12,027 nt of DNA from Planctomycetota bacterium (GTDB taxonomy: Bacteria > Planctomycetota > SZUA-567). The stretch lies in NCBI GenBank assembly GCA_031270145.1, contig JAISYD010000025.1, positions 1 through 12,027 of the forward strand. Reading direction: 5' to 3'. How positions within the stretch are numbered: the stretch's first letter is position 1; every line of letters begins with the position of its first letter. The translations under genes were made by a program, and so were the position numbers. A model generated the notes under the pieces. It made no database searches. It had not been told where the DNA came from and worked only from the letters and a program-made list of their open reading frames with translations. Shown one piece after another: positions 1 to 6,175 of the stretch.

Positions 1-425
1 GCGGCTTGGGGAAGTTCTGGCGCGTTGATAATTCCGGTTTCTTATGTTGATGAATTTACGCCGTTTACCGATTTTTTTCAAAATCGGTTTGCCAAATAAA
101 CAGCAGGGTACGCCCCCGCCGCACATAACGGGTCTGTATATTAACCAGGCCAACATATGGTTTACAGCGCGGCGCATTGCGCGCGCCGCTTTTGGAAGAA
201 ATTTTTGCCGGCATTGGGCCGTCTTTGCGCGCTTCGCGGGCAGGCCGGGACGTTCGCCAAAAACTAAATGACCCCGATTCACTCGGGACAGGCAGGCGCG
301 CGGTTGCGCAAAACTTCCATACTGGCCGCGCGCCCTGGGCGGATCATTATAAAGCGCCCCCTCCGCGCCGCGTCCGGCGGCGCGAACGTCCCTTGCCTGG
401 GCCCTGTTCCATGCTTTCAGGCAAA
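1..425. other. Region without a supported gene
   Basis: I see no convincing gene here. A plus-strand frame from base 1 to a TAA at 97-99 could be the tail of a gene entering from the left, but it is only 32 codons and uses AT-rich codons unlike the rest of the window. One minus-strand frame is stop-free across the whole stretch, but its translation is arginine-rich, uses rare codons (AGA, ATA, TTA) and resembles nothing I know. A minus-strand TATAAT lies at 346-351 without a recognisable -35 box. The stretch is probably intergenic, with possible decayed sequence. Confidence 0.4.
67..88. repeat. AT-rich inverted repeat (hairpin)
   Basis: ACCGATTTT (67-75) and AAAATCGGT (80-88) form a perfect 9-bp stem around a TTTC loop. 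It is AT-rich in a GC-rich region. It could be a weak terminator for a plus-strand gene ending just left of the window or near base 99, but the run of T after the stem is only three bases. The structure is certain; its role is not. Confidence 0.4.
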
Positions 426-456
426 CCAGGGATTCCCGAAAGCCGGGAATCCCTGG
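426..456 (-). terminator. Strong hairpin after the solute-binding protein remnant
   Basis: CCAGGGATTCCCG (426-438) and CGGGAATCCCTGG (444-456) are perfect 13-bp arms around a 5-nt loop. The hairpin begins 27 nt past the stop codon of the minus-strand solute-binding protein remnant. In that orientation it is followed only by TTTGCC, so the U-tract of a standard intrinsic terminator is nearly missing. It may terminate weakly, protect the 3' end of the mRNA, or be one copy of an extragenic palindrome. Confidence 0.5.
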
Positions 457-483
457 ACGTGGCGGGTAATTTTTCGTCGCGGA

Positions 484-1224
484 TCATTTTTTGCCGTAGA
501 GGCCCTCGCGATCAAGCAACTCTTGGAACTTGGCCTGGGCCGTCTTGGCGGCGGCCTTGAAATCCTGGTTGAGTATGGCGCTGACCGCCACTTCGCCTAT
601 GATGTCCCTGGCCTCGCCAACCGCAATCACCGGCGGCCGGTCGAACGGCACGCCGAATTTTATGGATTCGCTAACCGCCTCGGCCCAATCCGCGGGGAAA
701 TTCCGCATGCCGTCCGGATGGTTGTAAATCGAGGTACGGCAGCATTGCACCGATTTTTCGCCCTGGAGGTAGAGGGTGCGCTCCTTGTCGGTGAACCAGC
801 GAATGAATTTCCAAGCCGCCTCCTTGTGGGCGCTGCCGTTGGCGATGCCGATGCCCCAGGAGGTGACGAAGAAGAAGCTGTGTTTGGCCGGGCCGGCCGG
901 GAACATGGATACCCCGGTGAGGTGAGCCAACTGGGAATTCTTGGGATTGAGTATCTGGTTGTACTGGGAGCTGCAGTCAAGATAAATGGCGCCCTTCCCC
1001 TGCGTATAGACCGCCACCCCTTGCGGCCGGTTCATGTTGAGGATGCCGGCGGGGCCGTAATTCCTGGCCATCCGAAGGACCGGCGTTTCGCTGGTGTTGG
1101 GGATGGCCAGGAGTTTGCCGTTGAAGGTGCAAGCGTCAAGGGCCGAGGGAAAATAATCATTGATGTCGTATTCCGCGTCGTCCTTGACGAATTGGGTAAG
1201 ATCTGGACGGGCGCGCTGGCCTTG
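484..1224 (-). pseudogene. Sugar ABC transporter solute-binding protein, double-deletion remnant
   Basis: This is the remains of a family 1 extracellular solute-binding protein, the periplasmic sugar-capture part of an ABC importer. The frame is open from directly after the upstream TGA (1225-1227) to the TGA at 484-486, about 246 codons; intact relatives are about 400-450 residues. It starts abruptly at DLTQFVKDDAEYD with no signal peptide and no first part of lobe 1. It reads through DYFPSALDACTFNGKLLAIP and TSETPVL, then jumps to RMARNYGPAGILNMN. In relatives, TSETPVL is followed by a YYRKDLF-like segment, and roughly 110-130 residues separate the two blocks, so an in-frame internal deletion is inferred. 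The rest (QGKGAIYLDCSS, SWGIGIANGSAHKEAAWKFI) is a well-preserved C-terminal lobe. The only ATG, at 1071, lies inside the fold and has no sensible role as a start. No permease or ATPase gene is next to it in the window. Confidence 0.75.
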
Positions 1225-2391
1225 TCACTCCGGCTTGGCGGCATCGGTTGCCCGCTCTTCGGCATTTTTCCCCGGCGCCAGTCCGGCGTCCTCCATAAAC
1301 GCCGTCGACAATTCGACCTGGACCGGTTTGGGAGCGGAGGACAGCCCTGCCCGGATGGCCAGGATTTTCAGCCGGGCGCCGAACCCGACGGCGGCTAGGA
1401 TGATGAGCAGGATCAGGAGCAGGCAAGCGATGCCCAAGAGCGCTAGGACGATGCGCACAAGAGGCCAAAGGCCGCCGCCGGGCGGCGCGGCGCTGAACTT
1501 GCGGATTTCGAATTCGGCGTCCCCGATCCCGGCTTCGTCGAAGCGGGCGGTGAAGCCGAGACGGGCGTCGGCGTCCAGCCAGCCGCCCAGGGCGTCCAGC
1601 CAGGCCCCGCCCCGGGCGCTTTCGGTCAAATACGACGGATCTAGGGCGCCGCGCAGGACGGCGCCGCGCCGCCAGACCGGAACCAGGCCGGAATTGGCCA
1701 GCGAAAAGGCGGGGCTGCCCCAACTGTCCAAGGCAAATTGCGCCGCCTTTTGGGCCGGGGCCACGATGAGCCAGGGTCCGGCGGCGGCCAAATGGAGGTT
1801 GCCGCCGGCATTGCCGGAAAGGCGGAAAAGCTGGCCGCCGCCGGACGCGTCGCCGATCCGTTCCAGCCGCAGCCCCGGCTCCACCCCGAGCTCGGCCAGG
1901 CATTCCCGTGGCTCGGGGATGTCGAACAACAGCGTCCAGCCGGGCGTGCCGTCGTCCTCGCTCAGCGCCAAGGCGAGCCGGGTCGATTCGGCCAGCCAGC
2001 GCAGGGGCGTCCGAACGCCGAGGCTGGGAATGGCCGCTCCGGCCAGCCCGGCCAAATCGATTTGCAGTCGGTTCCATTTGTCGTCGTCGATGTCCCGGGA
2101 TTCGGTCAGCCTCTCCCGCGACCAGCCGGGCCAGGCGCCGGCCCGGGCGAAAAATGTTTTAGCGTCGCGGGTTTCAAGGTACAGGCGCGACGAGCGGGAC
2201 ACCAGAGCCGATGGGTCGGTTCGCGGATCGATCCGATCCAGCGTCAATCCGGCCAGGGCGGCGAGCAGGATGGCCAGCAGGGTGAAAAGAAGCCAGCGCC
2301 GCCAGCCCGGCTCCAGCGCGATGTCCACTAGCCAGGCGGCCAGCTTCCCCGCTATGCCCCGATTCGCCTTGTGCCCGGAAGCGTCAGTCAT
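1225..2391 (-). CDS. Unknown protein with two transmembrane helices and a large extracytoplasmic domain
   Basis: I do not recognise this 388-residue protein. It has a short cytoplasmic N-terminus, a hydrophobic helix at about 33-51 preceded by Arg residues, a domain of about 255 residues, a second helix at about 309-337, and a tail rich in Ala, Glu and Lys. The middle domain (for example YLETRDAKTFFARAG near 71-85, and repeated aliphatic beta-like stretches) loosely recalls DUF3352-type extracytoplasmic proteins, but that is only an impression. The start is well supported: GGGAGG lies 6-7 nt before the ATG. The gene begins 24 nt after the hom stop codon, so the two are probably co-transcribed. 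The coding sequence looks intact. Directly after its stop, in the same frame, comes the truncated solute-binding protein, so the deletion there ended at or just beyond this gene's 3' end. Confidence 0.75.
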   Translation of the reverse strand: MTDASGHKANRGIAGKLAAWLVDIALEPGWRRWLLFTLLAILLAALAGLTLDRIDPRTDPSALVSRSSRLYLETRDAKTFFARAGAWPGWSRERLTESRDIDDDKWNRLQIDLAGLAGAAIPSLGVRTPLRWLAESTRLALALSEDDGTPGWTLLFDIPEPRECLAELGVEPGLRLERIGDASGGGQLFRLSGNAGGNLHLAAAGPWLIVAPAQKAAQFALDSWGSPAFSLANSGLVPVWRRGAVLRGALDPSYLTESARGGAWLDALGGWLDADARLGFTARFDEAGIGDAEFEIRKFSAAPPGGGLWPLVRIVLALLGIACLLLILLIILAAVGFGARLKILAIRAGLSSAPKPVQVELSTAFMEDAGLAPGKNAEERATDAAKPE

Positions 2392-2415
2392 GGCCGAACC
2401 TCCCGAAATGGCTGG

Positions 2416-3756
2416 TTATTCCTCGATCCGGATCAGGGCCGGCTTGCCCCGCAGGAAATCCATGCCGCCAATCTCCGCCAGCGAGGCCAGGATGTCGCCC
2501 TCGCGGGCCACATGAGAGAAGATGCATACCGACGCGGCGCCGTCCGGATGATCGCCCTCGAATTGGTGGGCGGCGGCGATGGACACCTGATTCCGGCCGA
2601 GCACGGTGGTGATGCGGCCCAGGACCCCCGGCGCGTCCAGCACCGTGAAGCGGAGGTAGTAGCGGGTGCGGTAGTCGGCGATGGGGGCCAGGGAATAGGC
2701 GTTCTCCTCCGGCGGCGACCAGCGCGGCCCCCGGCCTCCGAAAACGGCGGCCGAGGCGGCTAGGGCGATGTCCGAAACCACGGCCGAGGCGGTGGGGTAG
2801 CGGCCGGCCCCGCGCCCGCAAAACATGCTTTCCATGACCGCGTCGCCCTCGGTTTTGACCGCATTCAGGCTGCCGGAGACGCCGGCCAGCGGATCCCCGC
2901 GGCGCAGCAGCGCCGGATGCACCGAGAGGAAAAGCCGGCCGGAGCCGCCGCCGGAGCCCTTGGCGATGATCTCGGGCGGCTGCTCGGGCCGGATGACCCC
3001 CAGCAACTTCAGGGTGTATCCGAGGTTGCCGGTGATCCTGATGTCCTCGTCCCGGATGTCCCGGATGCCTTCTATATGGAGGCTCGGGAAGTCGATCCAG
3101 GTTTCGAAGGCCAGGGCCGAAAGCAGGGCCAGCTTGTGCCCCGAGTCCAGCCCGTCGATGTCGGCGGAGGGGTCGGCCTCGGCGAAGCCGAGGCGCTGGG
3201 CCTCGGCCAGGCATTCGGCGAAGGGGCGGCCGCTAGCCGCCATTTGCGAAAGGATGTAGTTGCAGGTTCCGTTGACGATCCCGAGCAGCGACTGCATGCG
3301 GTTGGCGACCAAGCCGTCCCGGAGCGCCAGGATCAGGGGGATGCCGCCGGCCACCGCCGCCTCGAAGGCGACTATGACGCCCTTTTTGTCGGCCTTGGCG
3401 AAAATTTCCCGGCCCCGCTTGGCCAGGAGGGCCTTGTTGGCGGTCACCACGTGCCGGCCGGCCTCGATGGCGTCCAGGATCGCGTTGGCCGCCACCCCCA
3501 CGCCGCCGATCAACTCCACCACCACCTTGATTTCCGGATTGTCGAAAAGGAGGCGGTAGTCGGCGAGTATTTTTTTCTCCGGCACGCCCAGGGCGGCCGC
3601 CCGGGCGGCGTCGACGTCCGCCACCGCCAGCAGCTCGATGTCGATCCCGGTGCGCCGGGCCAGGAGTTCCCTCCGGCTCAACAACAGCCCGGCCACGCCG
3701 CCCCCGACCACGCCGGCCCCGATCAGCCCCACTCCGCAGGAATGCTTGTCCGCCAT
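2416..3756 (-). CDS. hom: Homoserine dehydrogenase
   Basis: NAD(P)-dependent reduction of aspartate semialdehyde to homoserine, the branch point to threonine and methionine, in the cytoplasm. The 446 residues match the monofunctional bacterial enzyme. The Rossmann motif GLIGAGVVGGG is at 10-20, followed by VVELIGG (79-85), VTANKALLAKRG with the conserved Lys108, and EAAVAGGIPLI. VNGTCNYILS (161-170) and the catalytic segment DIDGLDSGHKLALLS with Asp204 and Lys208 come next. A C-terminal ACT domain begins near 366 (YYLRFTVLDAPGVLGRI), the usual site of threonine feedback. The start is the ATG after a G-run 4 nt upstream; earlier in-frame sequence is not needed. A separate promoter is visible upstream. 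The next gene starts 24 nt after the stop. No threonine synthase or homoserine kinase gene is present nearby. Confidence 0.96.
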   Translation of the reverse strand: MADKHSCGVGLIGAGVVGGGVAGLLLSRRELLARRTGIDIELLAVADVDAARAAALGVPEKKILADYRLLFDNPEIKVVVELIGGVGVAANAILDAIEAGRHVVTANKALLAKRGREIFAKADKKGVIVAFEAAVAGGIPLILALRDGLVANRMQSLLGIVNGTCNYILSQMAASGRPFAECLAEAQRLGFAEADPSADIDGLDSGHKLALLSALAFETWIDFPSLHIEGIRDIRDEDIRITGNLGYTLKLLGVIRPEQPPEIIAKGSGGGSGRLFLSVHPALLRRGDPLAGVSGSLNAVKTEGDAVMESMFCGRGAGRYPTASAVVSDIALAASAAVFGGRGPRWSPPEENAYSLAPIADYRTRYYLRFTVLDAPGVLGRITTVLGRNQVSIAAAHQFEGDHPDGAASVCIFSHVAREGDILASLAEIGGMDFLRGKPALIRIEE

Positions 3757-3789
3757 TTGTCCCCCCCGCTCGGTTTTATTGGAGAATGT

Positions 3790-3818
3790 ATGATAGCATA
3801 ACCGTTTCCGGGGCGCAA
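3790..3818 (-). promoter_or_regulatory. Extended -10 promoter for hom
   Basis: On the minus strand, TTGCGC (3818-3813) is separated by 17 bp from TATCAT (3795-3790), and TGC immediately before the -10 makes the extended TGn element. Transcription would begin near 3783, giving a leader of about 27 nt before the hom ATG. The -35 matches only its TTG half, which is typical of extended -10 promoters. The site lies in the 90-bp gap after lrgB. Confidence 0.65.
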
Positions 3819-3846
3819 ATTTTTTATGGGGGCCGCAAGGGCCGGC

Positions 3847-4530
3847 TTAGGCGAGCAGCAGGAATAAACAGGATGTCGCCAGCCCGGCGATGGCTATGGC
3901 GACGCTCGAGGCGGCGCCCTGGACCTCCCCCAATTCCACCGCCCTCGCCGTCCCCACCGCGTGGCTGCTGGTCCCGATGGCCACCCCCTGGATCAGCGGA
4001 TCCGTCACCCGGAACAGCCGGCACAGGAATGGCGCGGCCACCGATCCAAGCATCCCGGTGAAAATCACCGCCGCCGCCGCGATTGAAGCCGCGCCGCCGT
4101 GCCCGGACGCCAGGCTTGCCGCAATCGGGGCGGTCACCGACTTGGGAAGGAGCGAAACCAGGAGCGCCCGATCCAGTCCCAAAGCCCGGCCGAGCAGATA
4201 GACGCTGGCGACCGACGCCGCCGATCCGGCGACGCAACCGGCCAACAGCGGCAGCAGGGCGGTCCTCAGGAGGCTCCGCTGCCGGTGGACAATCACCGCC
4301 AACCCGGCTATGGCGGGCGGCAGAAGCATGGTCAACACCCGTCCGCCCTGGTTGAAATCGCCGTAGGGTATCCCGGCCAAATAATGCGCCGCGATCAGCG
4401 CGGCTATGGCCAGGCACAGGGGGTTTGTCAGGGGGGAACGGATTTTGCGATTGATCCAGAGGCCCAGGGAATAGGCAAGGATGCATTCCGCCAGACCGAA
4501 AAGGGGATGGCTGAAAAGGCTAGCCGGCAT
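3847..4530 (-). CDS. lrgB: LrgB/CidB family membrane protein
   Basis: Inner-membrane partner of LrgA. The pair was first described as a holin/antiholin-like system affecting murein hydrolase activity; in several bacteria the LrgAB pair works in pyruvate uptake, and the plant homologue PLGG1 carries glycolate/glycerate. The 227 residues are the normal length, with many hydrophobic helices throughout. Family hallmarks are HPLFGLAECILAYSLGLWI at the N-terminus, LLPKSVTAPIA at 127-137 and GTSSHAVGTARAVELGE at 186-202. The ATG lies within the end of lrgA (11-bp overlap), with only a weak GGGG 6 nt upstream, so translation is probably coupled to lrgA. It is the last gene of the diguanylate cyclase-lrgA-lrgB operon. 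The sequence looks complete. Confidence 0.94.
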   Translation of the reverse strand: MPASLFSHPLFGLAECILAYSLGLWINRKIRSPLTNPLCLAIAALIAAHYLAGIPYGDFNQGGRVLTMLLPPAIAGLAVIVHRQRSLLRTALLPLLAGCVAGSAASVASVYLLGRALGLDRALLVSLLPKSVTAPIAASLASGHGGAASIAAAAVIFTGMLGSVAAPFLCRLFRVTDPLIQGVAIGTSSHAVGTARAVELGEVQGAASSVAIAIAGLATSCLFLLLA

Positions 4531-4897
4531 CGGGCGCCCCGATCCGGCGGCGGTTTTGCCATTTCAGCGCCGCTCCGGCGGCCCGGGCCGAGACCCAGAA
4601 GACAATGACCGTGGTGACGGCGCAGATGGCGATGATTTTCCCCAGGTGGTTTTGCAGCAGACCGTAATCCTCCCGGATCGCCACGCCCAGGGGCACGAAC
4701 AGAAACGCCATGTTGGCGGTCAGGAAATCCGCGGCCTCCCGGACCCATTCCAGCCGGATCGCCCCAACCGCCAGGGCCAGGAACATGATGACCATGGACA
4801 TGACGCTGCCAGGGAAGGCGATCGGCGACGCCCCGGCCATGGCCTCCCCGGCCAGGCAAACGCCGAAAATGACGGCCAGCTGCCGCAACAAACGCAT
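4520..4897 (-). CDS. lrgA: LrgA/CidA family holin-like membrane protein
   Basis: Small integral membrane partner of LrgB, thought to form the membrane channel or holin-like part of the pair. Its 125 residues and about four hydrophobic segments fit the family. FPGSVMSMVIMFLAL near 28-42 and ADFLTANMAFLFVPLGVAI near 56-74 correspond to the conserved PGSV and LFVPxGV blocks. AAGGGAG lies 5 nt before the ATG and fixes the start. The gene begins 15 nt after the diguanylate cyclase stop and overlaps lrgB by 11 bp, so the three are one transcription unit. LytS/LytR-type regulators often control this pair; here the adjacent signalling gene is a receiver-diguanylate cyclase. It could equally be called cidA, since sequence alone does not separate the two names. 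Confidence 0.92.
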   Translation of the reverse strand: MRLLRQLAVIFGVCLAGEAMAGASPIAFPGSVMSMVIMFLALAVGAIRLEWVREAADFLTANMAFLFVPLGVAIREDYGLLQNHLGKIIAICAVTTVIVFWVSARAAGAALKWQNRRRIGAPDAG

Positions 4898-4912
4898 GGA
4901 CGCTCCCTTTTT

Positions 4913-5821
4913 TCAGGTACTGACCACCTTGTTCCTGCCGGTGTTTTTGGCCATATACAGGTTGGCGTCCGCCTTGGCGATGAAATCCCGCGCGGTCTCG
5001 TCTTTTTGCGGGATGGCGGTGAGGACGCCGATGCTTATGGTGGCCGAGGTCATGCGGGTCCCGGCGGCGGTGGGGATCCGCGCCGCCTCCACCAAGGCGC
5101 GGACGCCTTCCGCGATGGCCAGGGCGGCGTCCGGATTCGTTTGGGGCAGCATCAGGCAGAATTCCTCGCCGCCCAGCCGGGCGGCGAGATCGCCCGGGCG
5201 CTTGGCCGCGGCCGCTAAGATGCGGGCGATGGCCTTGAGCAGGACGTCCCCCTGCGGATGCCCGTGGGCGCCGTTGTAGAGCTTGAAATTGTCCACGTCG
5301 ATCATCATCAGGGACAGCGGCTTCTTGTCCCGCGCGGCCCGGCGCCACTCCATGGCGACCCGGTCGTTGAAGCTGCGCCGGTTGGCGATGCCGGTCAGGG
5401 GGTCGATCATGCCGAGCCGCTCCACCATGCGCAGGTGGTGCACAATCTGCATGTGCGTTCTGATCCTGGCCTTGACCATGGAGCTTTTGAAGGGTTTGGC
5501 GAGGCAGTCCACCGCGCCCAGGAAAAGCCCCTTTTCCTCGTCGTCCTCCCCGCCTTCCGGCTCGATCATGATGATGACGGGGATGTTCCTGATGTCGGAG
5601 TCGTTCTTCAGGTTCGCCAGCGCCTCGAAGCCGTCCATGTCCGGCATGGCGGCGTCTAGCAGGATGATGTCCGGCCTCTCCTCGGCAATCCGCTGCAGGG
5701 CCGTCCGCCCGGAGCTCGCCGTCAAAATAGTGTATTCGGCGCATAGGATGCGGTTCAGTTCCGCCAGATTCTGGGCTTCGTCGTCCACCGCCAGGATTTT
5801 ATAGCGGGCATCGCTGGTCAT
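4913..5821 (-). CDS. Response regulator with diguanylate cyclase output (REC-GGDEF)
   Basis: Makes cyclic di-GMP from two GTP under control of a receiver domain, like PleD or WspR with a single REC. The protein has 302 residues. REC (about 7-125) carries the acidic pair Asp13/Asp14, phospho-acceptor Asp56 in LLDAAMPDMDG and Lys109 in AKPF. The conserved Thr/Ser of the switch is replaced by Ile86, in PVIIMIEPEGG. GGDEF (about 138-300) has DPLTGIANRRSF, DVDNFKLYNGAHGHPQGD, the active-site GGEEF at 217-221 and a complete inhibitory I-site RPGD at 208-211, so an active, product-inhibited enzyme is expected. The open frame extends to 5986, but the added 55 residues are low-complexity; ATG 5821 is chosen because AAAGGAGA lies just upstream and MTSDARYKILAVDDE is a natural REC start. 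No cognate kinase gene is in the window. It is the first gene of the operon with lrgAB. Confidence 0.93.
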   Translation of the reverse strand: MTSDARYKILAVDDEAQNLAELNRILCAEYTILTASSGRTALQRIAEERPDIILLDAAMPDMDGFEALANLKNDSDIRNIPVIIMIEPEGGEDDEEKGLFLGAVDCLAKPFKSSMVKARIRTHMQIVHHLRMVERLGMIDPLTGIANRRSFNDRVAMEWRRAARDKKPLSLMMIDVDNFKLYNGAHGHPQGDVLLKAIARILAAAAKRPGDLAARLGGEEFCLMLPQTNPDAALAIAEGVRALVEAARIPTAAGTRMTSATISIGVLTAIPQKDETARDFIAKADANLYMAKNTGRNKVVST

Positions 5822-5826
5822 CCGCG

Positions 5827-5834
5827 TCTCCTTT
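5827..5834 (-). promoter_or_regulatory. Ribosome-binding site fixing the diguanylate cyclase start
   Basis: AAAGGAGA on the minus strand, with GGAG 6 nt before ATG 5821, supports this start over the upstream in-frame ATG at 5986. Confidence 0.8.
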
Positions 5835-5844
5835 GCTTCCGGGC

Positions 5845-5866
5845 CGGGCGCAAAACAAGCCGCCCG
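5845..5866 (-). repeat. GC-rich hairpin just upstream of the diguanylate cyclase ribosome-binding site
   Basis: CGGGCG (5845-5850) and CGCCCG (5861-5866) form a 6-bp stem around a 10-nt loop, ending about 11 nt before the Shine-Dalgarno sequence. It lies in the roughly 200-nt leader of the diguanylate cyclase-lrgAB transcript. The leader is full of GC-rich pairing possibilities, so this single stem may not be meaningful. I do not see the conserved core of a known c-di-GMP riboswitch. Confidence 0.3.
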
Positions 5867-6027
5867 TCCGCCGATCCGGGGGAAAGGGCCGGCAACAACG
5901 GCGAAAGGCCGGGAAACCGCCCTGCCGCCCGCCGCCGCTTTTGCCGCCAGGCGCGCCAGGGGGTGAAAAGCGATTCGCCAAGGCAAAACCGCCCGGGCGC
6001 GCCGTCAACCGCCGCCTCGTGCCAATA

Positions 6028-6056
6028 ATGATATGACGCGTGAAGGTTTTCGTCAA
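6028..6056 (-). promoter_or_regulatory. Strong sigma-70-like promoter for the diguanylate cyclase-lrgAB operon
   Basis: On the minus strand, TTGACG (6056-6051) and TATCAT (6033-6028) each match the consensus at five of six positions and are spaced by 17 bp. Transcription should start near 6021, leaving a leader of about 200 nt before ATG 5821. The -35 box includes the stop codon of the flavodoxin stub, so the promoter lies in what was probably once coding sequence. Confidence 0.7.
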
Positions 6057-6175
6057 CGTTTTCCTTGGCGCGCTTCGCCATGCTCCAGCAAATCAGCCCT
6101 CAAATCCTCCGCAATCCAGGCGGCGCATGGTTTGCTTGTCCCGTATCTTGATTTGCAAATGACGGCGATTTTCAA
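6053..6175 (-). pseudogene. Flavodoxin-domain protein, 40-codon N-terminal remnant
   Basis: The frame reads MKIAVICKSRYGTSKP and continues to AAWIAEDLRADLLE, which matches the start of flavodoxin-domain proteins: beta-strand 1, the FMN phosphate-binding loop (KSRYGTSK, compare KSKYGTTK) and helix 1. It then loses similarity and stops at TGA 6053-6055 after 40 codons; intact members are about 140-180 residues. The start is TTG at 6175, overlapping the TGA of the preceding AbrB-family gene, so it would have been translationally coupled. Downstream in another frame (6035-6018) the reading HIIIGT resembles the next flavodoxin strand, hinting that frameshifts rather than a clean truncation broke the gene; that part is weak. 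No FMN-binding protein can be made from the present frame. It is read as a decayed gene. Confidence 0.6.

Noticed and set aside
1..99. Possible C-terminal tail of a plus-strand gene (32 codons ending in TAA)
   Set aside because: It is too short to identify, has AT-rich codon use unlike the neighbours, and two other frames are also briefly open.
346..351. Minus-strand TATAAT as the promoter of a gene lying to the left
   Set aside because: No -35-like hexamer is found at 16-18 bp and no convincing start codon follows.
1..483. Minus-strand frame open across the whole left end, in frame with the solute-binding protein
   Set aside because: The translation from ATG 177 is arginine-rich with rare codons (AGA, ATA, TTA), shows no motif, and lacks a ribosome-binding site or complete promoter.
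268..1398. A 376-codon plus-strand frame
   Set aside because: It is antisense to the solute-binding protein remnant and the end of the membrane-protein gene. The minus frame carries clear family motifs while this one has none.
5822..5986. N-terminal extension of the diguanylate cyclase by 55 residues
   Set aside because: The extension is Ala/Arg/Gly/Pro-rich without domain features, has no ribosome-binding site noted, and the REC domain starts naturally at ATG 5821 behind AAAGGAGA.
5822..6021. c-di-GMP riboswitch in the diguanylate cyclase leader
   Set aside because: I could not find the conserved core sequence or the paired helices of GEMM-type riboswitches, only generic GC pairing.
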